Shown here: positions 60,147 to 64,000 of the stretch, piece by piece | Layout of the letters: each line of letters starts with the position of its first letter | How positions within the stretch are numbered: the stretch's first letter is position 1 | Source of the DNA: Candidatus Saccharibacteria bacterium CG2_30_41_52 | GTDB taxonomy: Bacteria > Patescibacteriota > Saccharimonadia > Saccharimonadales > Saccharimonadaceae | DNA length: 64,000 bases | Reading direction: 5' to 3' | Assembly: GCA_001873625.1 (NCBI GenBank) | Contig: MNZN01000002.1 | Span: forward strand, 1-64,000 | Program-made: the position numbers and the translations under genes | The notes under the pieces: generated by a model | The model's input: only the letters and a program-made list of their open reading frames with translations | Database searches by the model: none | Told to the model about the DNA's origin: nothing

Positions 60147-60800
60147 ATGAGAAAAATACAAGTAATTACACTATTTCCTGAAATGTTTGAAGGCGTATTA
60201 AATAGCTCGATGATGTGGAAGGCACAAGATCAAAAGGCCGTTGAATTTCGGATGATTAATTTGCGTGATTTTGGATTGGGGCTGCGAAAACGAGTTGACG
60301 ATACTCCGTATGGGGGTGGCGATGGAATGCTATTGATGGCTGAACCATTGTTTGCGGCAATTAACGATGGTAAGAAATTTGATCCAACTGCCAAAGTTGT
60401 GTTGATGACGCCTCGTGGGATGCGCTGGAAGCAGTCGTTGGCTCAGACTTGGTCAGATAGTAATGATGACTATATCTTTGTCTGCGGTCGCTACGAAGGT
60501 TATGACGAGCGCATAATGACATTAGTTGATGAACAGGTGAGCGTGGGTGATTATGTACTAACAGGCGGTGAATTGCCTGCCATGACGATTATCGATAGCA
60601 TCGTGCGTTTAATACCAGGGGTGTTGGGCGGCGAAAACAGCGCGGCGATTGAAAGTTTTAGTGATGGCGAAACCCTGGAATACCCTCAATATACGCGACC
60701 TGAAGTTTTTAATGGTCTAGAAGTTCCTAAAGTTTTACTAAGCGGCAATCACGGTGAAATTGCAAAGTGGCGCGCCGAAAACTCGCTTAAAGCCGAATAA
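60147..60800 (+). CDS. trmD: tRNA (guanine-N1)-methyltransferase
   Basis: VITLFPEMFEGVLNSSM; DDTPYGGGDGMLL; YEGYDERI; GDYVLTGGELPA. Confidence 0.97.
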   Translation: MRKIQVITLFPEMFEGVLNSSMMWKAQDQKAVEFRMINLRDFGLGLRKRVDDTPYGGGDGMLLMAEPLFAAINDGKKFDPTAKVVLMTPRGMRWKQSLAQTWSDSNDDYIFVCGRYEGYDERIMTLVDEQVSVGDYVLTGGELPAMTIIDSIVRLIPGVLGGENSAAIESFSDGETLEYPQYTRPEVFNGLEVPKVLLSGNHGEIAKWRAENSLKAE

Positions 60801-60814
60801 GTAACTCTTGTTTT

Positions 60815-61072
60815 GACCGCTTTTCTGGCATTACTTCCCTTGCAATCCTGCTTCGCTCCAGGTCTGACAGGTGCCTCGGCGCCCGGTCAGACTTGGGCTG
60901 CAGGGGATTACTCGTGAAGCAACGCCAGCGCTCGACGGTGGTAGGGCATTTGCCACTGTTTTTTTGTGGATACCCTGGAATCCGAGTTTAACCCTGCGCC
61001 GGGGCCAGGTGTTAAACCCGGCATGAAGCAGTATCTTCAAAAGAATAGTGGCGAAGGCCAAGGGCTATGTTA
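60815..61072. ncRNA. Unclassified GC-rich structured region, candidate ncRNA
   Basis: AGGTCTGAC..GTGCCtcgGCGCC..GTCAGACTT; AATCCTGC/GCAGgGGATT; CTGGC/GCCAG; GTTTAAC-CCTG..CAGG-tGTTAAAC. Confidence 0.5.
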
Positions 61073-61112
61073 ATATATTGTGGTCTCGACGGCCGGGACG
61101 TATACTAAAAGC

Positions 61113-61595
61113 ATGAGTATATTTGTTAAATCTACAACTGCACCAAAACCAAAAACACGCGATTCGCAAAGGGTTGCTTATTTATATGCTTTTATTTTGA
61201 TTGTTTTTGCGTTGGCGCAACTTTACACTTTTGATGATTTTACGAAACTATTAGAGAGTTTTTGGTTGCCGGGCGGCGTGCCTATCGCTCATTTGGTGGC
61301 CGGTGTTATTGTAGTCAGTGAAGTTTTTGCTTTGCCGTTTTTGTTGTCGATGGATTTAAGTCCGTTGATGCGGGTTGTCAGTATGGTCATGTGTTGGATT
61401 GCGGCGGCGGCTTGGATTAAAATGTCACTTTGGCTGATGTTGACCACCAATGCTGTACATAATATCGGGCTTTTGGGCACAAAGGTTAGTTTGATGCCAG
61501 GATGGTGGGCTGTTTTCTTTGGAATTGCGCTAGGTATACTGGCGGCTTGGGCTAGTTGGGGAATGTGGCCACTACCAAAACGACGCAAATCTTGA
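61113..61595 (+). CDS. Hypothetical four-TM membrane protein (DoxX/MauE-like)
   Basis: Four hydrophobic segments; start re-assigned to ATG 61113. Confidence 0.6.
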   Translation: MSIFVKSTTAPKPKTRDSQRVAYLYAFILIVFALAQLYTFDDFTKLLESFWLPGGVPIAHLVAGVIVVSEVFALPFLLSMDLSPLMRVVSMVMCWIAAAAWIKMSLWLMLTTNAVHNIGLLGTKVSLMPGWWAVFFGIALGILAAWASWGMWPLPKRRKS

Positions 61596-61654
61596 TACCA
61601 GTTGTTGGTTTCATTAGTAGATGATATGATGAAATTATAAGGGGGACTAAAGGT

Positions 61655-62188
61655 ATGGAATCAGTAAATAAACTAGAAAAGACAATCGAGGGTTGGTTGA
61701 AGCCAATTCCACATTTGCCTGCTACTTGGCGCAAATGGTTAGGTGAAAACTTATGGTGGCTAACGCTTATTGGCGTAATCCTATCTGTTATTGCTGTCTT
61801 TACAATCATTGGAGCAATGTTTACAGCAATGTCATTTTTGGGATCTGTGAATAGCATCTATGGTATGTACGGTATTACCACTGCTTCTTATTCAGGCTGG
61901 TGGATGATGGCATCGGTTGCGTCATTGGTATTTATGGTTGTAACAGTTGCGATATCTTCAATGGCAATCAGCCCACTGAAAGTTCAAAAGAAAAAGGGCT
62001 GGGACTTGTTGTTCTTGGTATTCATCGTCAATATCGTATCATCAGTAGTTAGTGTAATACTAAACTTTAATATGATGACATTAATACCTGGCCTAATCGG
62101 TACCGCAATCGGCGCTGCGATTAGTGCATACTTTTTGTTAGAAGTTAAATCACAATTTAACGGCGTCACTGCTGTTAGTAAGAAATAG
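61655..62188 (+). CDS. Hypothetical multi-pass membrane protein
   Basis: MESVNKLEKTIEGWLKPIPHLPATWRKWLGENLWW followed by 4 hydrophobic segments. Confidence 0.65.
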   Translation: MESVNKLEKTIEGWLKPIPHLPATWRKWLGENLWWLTLIGVILSVIAVFTIIGAMFTAMSFLGSVNSIYGMYGITTASYSGWWMMASVASLVFMVVTVAISSMAISPLKVQKKKGWDLLFLVFIVNIVSSVVSVILNFNMMTLIPGLIGTAIGAAISAYFLLEVKSQFNGVTAVSKK

Positions 62189-62205
62189 TTACTGGTTACA
62201 TTAAT

Positions 62206-62234
62206 AAAATAACGACCACCTAGGTCGTTATTTT
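62206..62234 (+). terminator. Intrinsic terminator
   Basis: AAAATAACGACCacctaGGTCGTTATTTT. Confidence 0.88.
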
Positions 62235-62317
62235 ATATAAACTATTTTTTGAACCTCTAACTCTTGAGAAGACGCTCGAATTAGTGTACAATCTGTACTG
62301 CTTACCAGCACGTTTAT

Positions 62318-62464
62318 TGGGATGTCGCCAAGTGGTAAGGTGAAGATTGCCAGGCGGCAATCTGCAAGGCCGGAAGCCGGACGACGAACGTCACCGACTG
62401 AGGCGGGGTCGAGAAAAATTATGGAATAATTTTATCGTGACATGGTTTTTGGTCAAAAACAAAC
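62318..62464 (+). repeat. Partial copy of the tRNA-Gln 5' half, interrupted by a subfamily B repeat
   Basis: TGGGATGTCGCCAAGTGGTAAGG + insert + CATGGTTTTTGGT versus intact TGGGATGTCGCCAAGTGGTAAGGCACTGGTTTTTGGT. Confidence 0.82.
62340..62441 (+). mobile_element. Structured repeat, subfamily B, copy 2
   Basis: GTGAAGATTGCCAGGCGGCAATCTGCAAGGCCGGAAGCCGGACGACGAACGTCACCGACTGAGGCGGGGTCG..AAAATTATggaATAATTTT..CGTGAC. Confidence 0.8.
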
Positions 62465-62474
62465 CAACCCTGGC

Positions 62475-64000
62475 TTATAAGTAAATTGACAAAATATATA
62501 TTGGGATGTCGCCAAGTGGTAAGGCACTGGTTTTTGGTACCAGCATTCGGGGGTTCAAATCCCTCCATCCCAGCCAATTTTGACTTTGAGCCGTTTGATA
62601 GAGAATATCGAACGGCTTTTTGTATTCCCACCTCAGTTGTTCGCCGTGAAGCGTAAGGTTCTGAAGTACTAAGTTAATCAGTAGCCGTCTTTCTTCCATT
62701 TCCGAACTTTCCAGTAGTGAGGGGGCATTTTGACCAATTTCGATAAAGTATTCAATCATTTTGTAAAACTTATCGTCTGCACCGTCAACGGCATTGAGTT
62801 TGTTCTTTAATGAATCGCGAATTGACTTGTACTCTTCGGCTTTGGCTTTGTAAGATTCTTTGTCGATATCGCCGTCTAAATATACCTCGTGTAATCTATC
62901 AAGCCTATTTTGTATTTTGCTCAGTTCGGCTTGAATATGAGCGACATTTTGTGACTTGTACTTAATTTTGTCATCGTGTGATGTTTTTAGGATGGCTTTA
63001 ACTGCATCATAGTCTTCGGGTGCAATCTGGATAGCTTCAAAAGCTTTTTTGAGTTGTTTAGTAAGTTCTTCTTTTCTGAGCCATTTTGCACCGTGGTTGC
63101 CTTTATATTGCGTGCAGTGATAATAGTCATGTCCTTTTTGATGTTCGGGCGTGATACTGCACCCACAGTCGCCACAGCGTATTAGTCCGCGATAATGAAA
63201 AGGCAAACCAGCATACTTAAACACTTTTTTATTACGTCCAGCTTTTACGTCCTGAACCTCATCAAACAATGTCTTGCTGATAATCGGATCGTAGACGTGT
63301 GGATAATCATCGCCTTTGATATGCATAACGCCAAAATAGAATTTGTTTTTTAGTATACGGTCAATCTGGCTAATCGCTAGTTTTAGCTCGTATTCATTGA
63401 TGAGCTTTTGTCGGATTTCTTTCATGGAATATGACGATGTGGCGTACCATTGATACATACTGGCTACAATTTGCGAGTTTGTCGTATCGGGTATAATCCA
63501 TTTCCTGCCGTTTTCAAGGTCTATATTTTTGTAGCCAAACGGAGCTAAGCCTGACCATTCGCCATTCTTTCGCTTTTGCTCAGTGCTTCGTTTAACATTA
63601 TCGCTTAATTGTGTAACGTAACTTTTGGCAAACATTACACCCATATCCCACCGCAAAAGCTCGGAACTATTTGAGGTCTCGCATATTATGAGATTTTCTC
63701 TCACGAAATGTAACTCTATCTTATTTTGTGAGCGCAATTCATCAAGCATTACTGATTCACGAAAGCCCCTTTGTAGTCGGTCTATGGTGTCTGTAACAAG
63801 TGCTATTTTTTCGGGTGATTCTTTTATGCGAGCAATAAGTTCGCTGAACTTTTTGCGGTTGGTTTTTGTTGACGATTCGACTAGCTGATAAGTATCAATA
63901 ACTTCTAAAACATATTTTTCGGCATATTCGAGCAGTCGGCGGGTTTGCGAGGGGATAGAATTATTATCTTCCTGTTCCTTGCTCGATACTCTGGCTAGAA
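62475..64000 (-). CDS. Large serine recombinase, runs past the right edge; C-terminal codons antisense to tRNA-Gln
   Basis: Minus-strand frame stays open beyond the called M at 63749: ARVSSKEQEDNNSIPSQTRRLLEYAEKYVLEVIDTYQLVESSTKTNRKKFSELIARIKESPEKIALVTDTIDRLQRGFRESVMLDELRSQNK; APFGYKNI..; zinc ribbon CGDCGCSITPEHQKGHDYYHC. Confidence 0.93.
   Translation of the reverse strand, partial: LARVSSKEQEDNNSIPSQTRRLLEYAEKYVLEVIDTYQLVESSTKTNRKKFSELIARIKESPEKIALVTDTIDRLQRGFRESVMLDELRSQNKIELHFVRENLIICETSNSSELLRWDMGVMFAKSYVTQLSDNVKRSTEQKRKNGEWSGLAPFGYKNIDLENGRKWIIPDTTNSQIVASMYQWYATSSYSMKEIRQKLINEYELKLAISQIDRILKNKFYFGVMHIKGDDYPHVYDPIISKTLFDEVQDVKAGRNKKVFKYAGLPFHYRGLIRCGDCGCSITPEHQKGHDYYHCTQYKGNHGAKWLRKEELTKQLKKAFEAIQIAPEDYDAVKAILKTSHDDKIKYKSQNVAHIQAELSKIQNRLDRLHEVYLDGDIDKESYKAKAEEYKSIRDSLKNKLNAVDGADDKFYKMIEYFIEIGQNAPSLLESSEMEERRLLINLVLQNLTLHGEQLRWEYKKPFDILYQTAQSQNWLGWRDLNPRMLVPKTSALPLGDIPIYILSIYL
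62502..62576 (+). tRNA. tRNA-Gln(TTG)
   Basis: TGGGATG/CATCCCA acceptor, anticodon loop TTTTGGT, encoded CCA. Confidence 0.95.

Noticed and set aside
60831-61061. ORF on minus strand (76 aa)
   Set aside because: Overlaps a strongly structured GC-rich region; no convincing protein family; treated as candidate ncRNA.
60815-61072. Assignment as SRP RNA, RNase P RNA or tmRNA
   Set aside because: Checked by eye for the SRP GGAA-tetraloop/AGCAGCC motif, RNase P GAGGAAAGUCC/ACAGA motifs and tmRNA GGAUUCGAC/TPsiC ends; none found on either strand.
62419-62631. ORF on minus strand (70 aa)
   Set aside because: Out-of-frame antisense reading of tRNA-Gln and the B2 repeat tail.

Overview
This 64 kb bacterial chromosomal window is compact and AT-rich, with nearly all genes on the + strand. 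Gene content and order are CPR/Patescibacteria-like, most likely Saccharibacteria (TM7). That assignment is inference from small housekeeping proteins, pilin-like FISUMP/FGE proteins and the absence of most biosynthesis; no 16S gene is present. Housekeeping genes include metG, alaS, leuS, mnmA, cysteine desulfurase, ruvX, mltG, obgE, sbcB, uvrA, uvrC, rplY, secG, typA, rarA, ddl, ligA, lemA/htpX, nusB, rnc, rpsP, trmD, plus seven tRNA genes. A B12-linked block holds nrdJ, DUF4430, an ECF-S-like protein and cobO; there is also a small glycan locus. The right edge enters an element with a large serine recombinase whose 3' end overlaps tRNA-Gln. The most unusual content is intergenic. (1) A family of about 87-102 bp structured repeats (4 copies, 2 subfamilies, all + strand): three sit inside partial tRNA copies next to the intact tRNA gene, and the fourth sits inside another repeated RNA-like element whose second copy is empty. 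(2) A paired RNA-like element upstream of both sbcB and uvrA, with compensatory changes. (3) A second dispersed multibranched palindrome (2 copies, opposite orientation). (4) tRNA-Gly and tRNA-Leu 3' ends that extend through their terminators into long inverted copies of the tRNA. (5) A G9 tract in the spacer of a predicted promoter for a pilin-like FISUMP protein. (6) Small genes absent from the ORF track (bL32; a 45-aa protein with a perfect SD and terminator) and a probable AUU-started LysM-CHAP gene. All calls come from reading the sequence by eye. No searches or folding programs were run.
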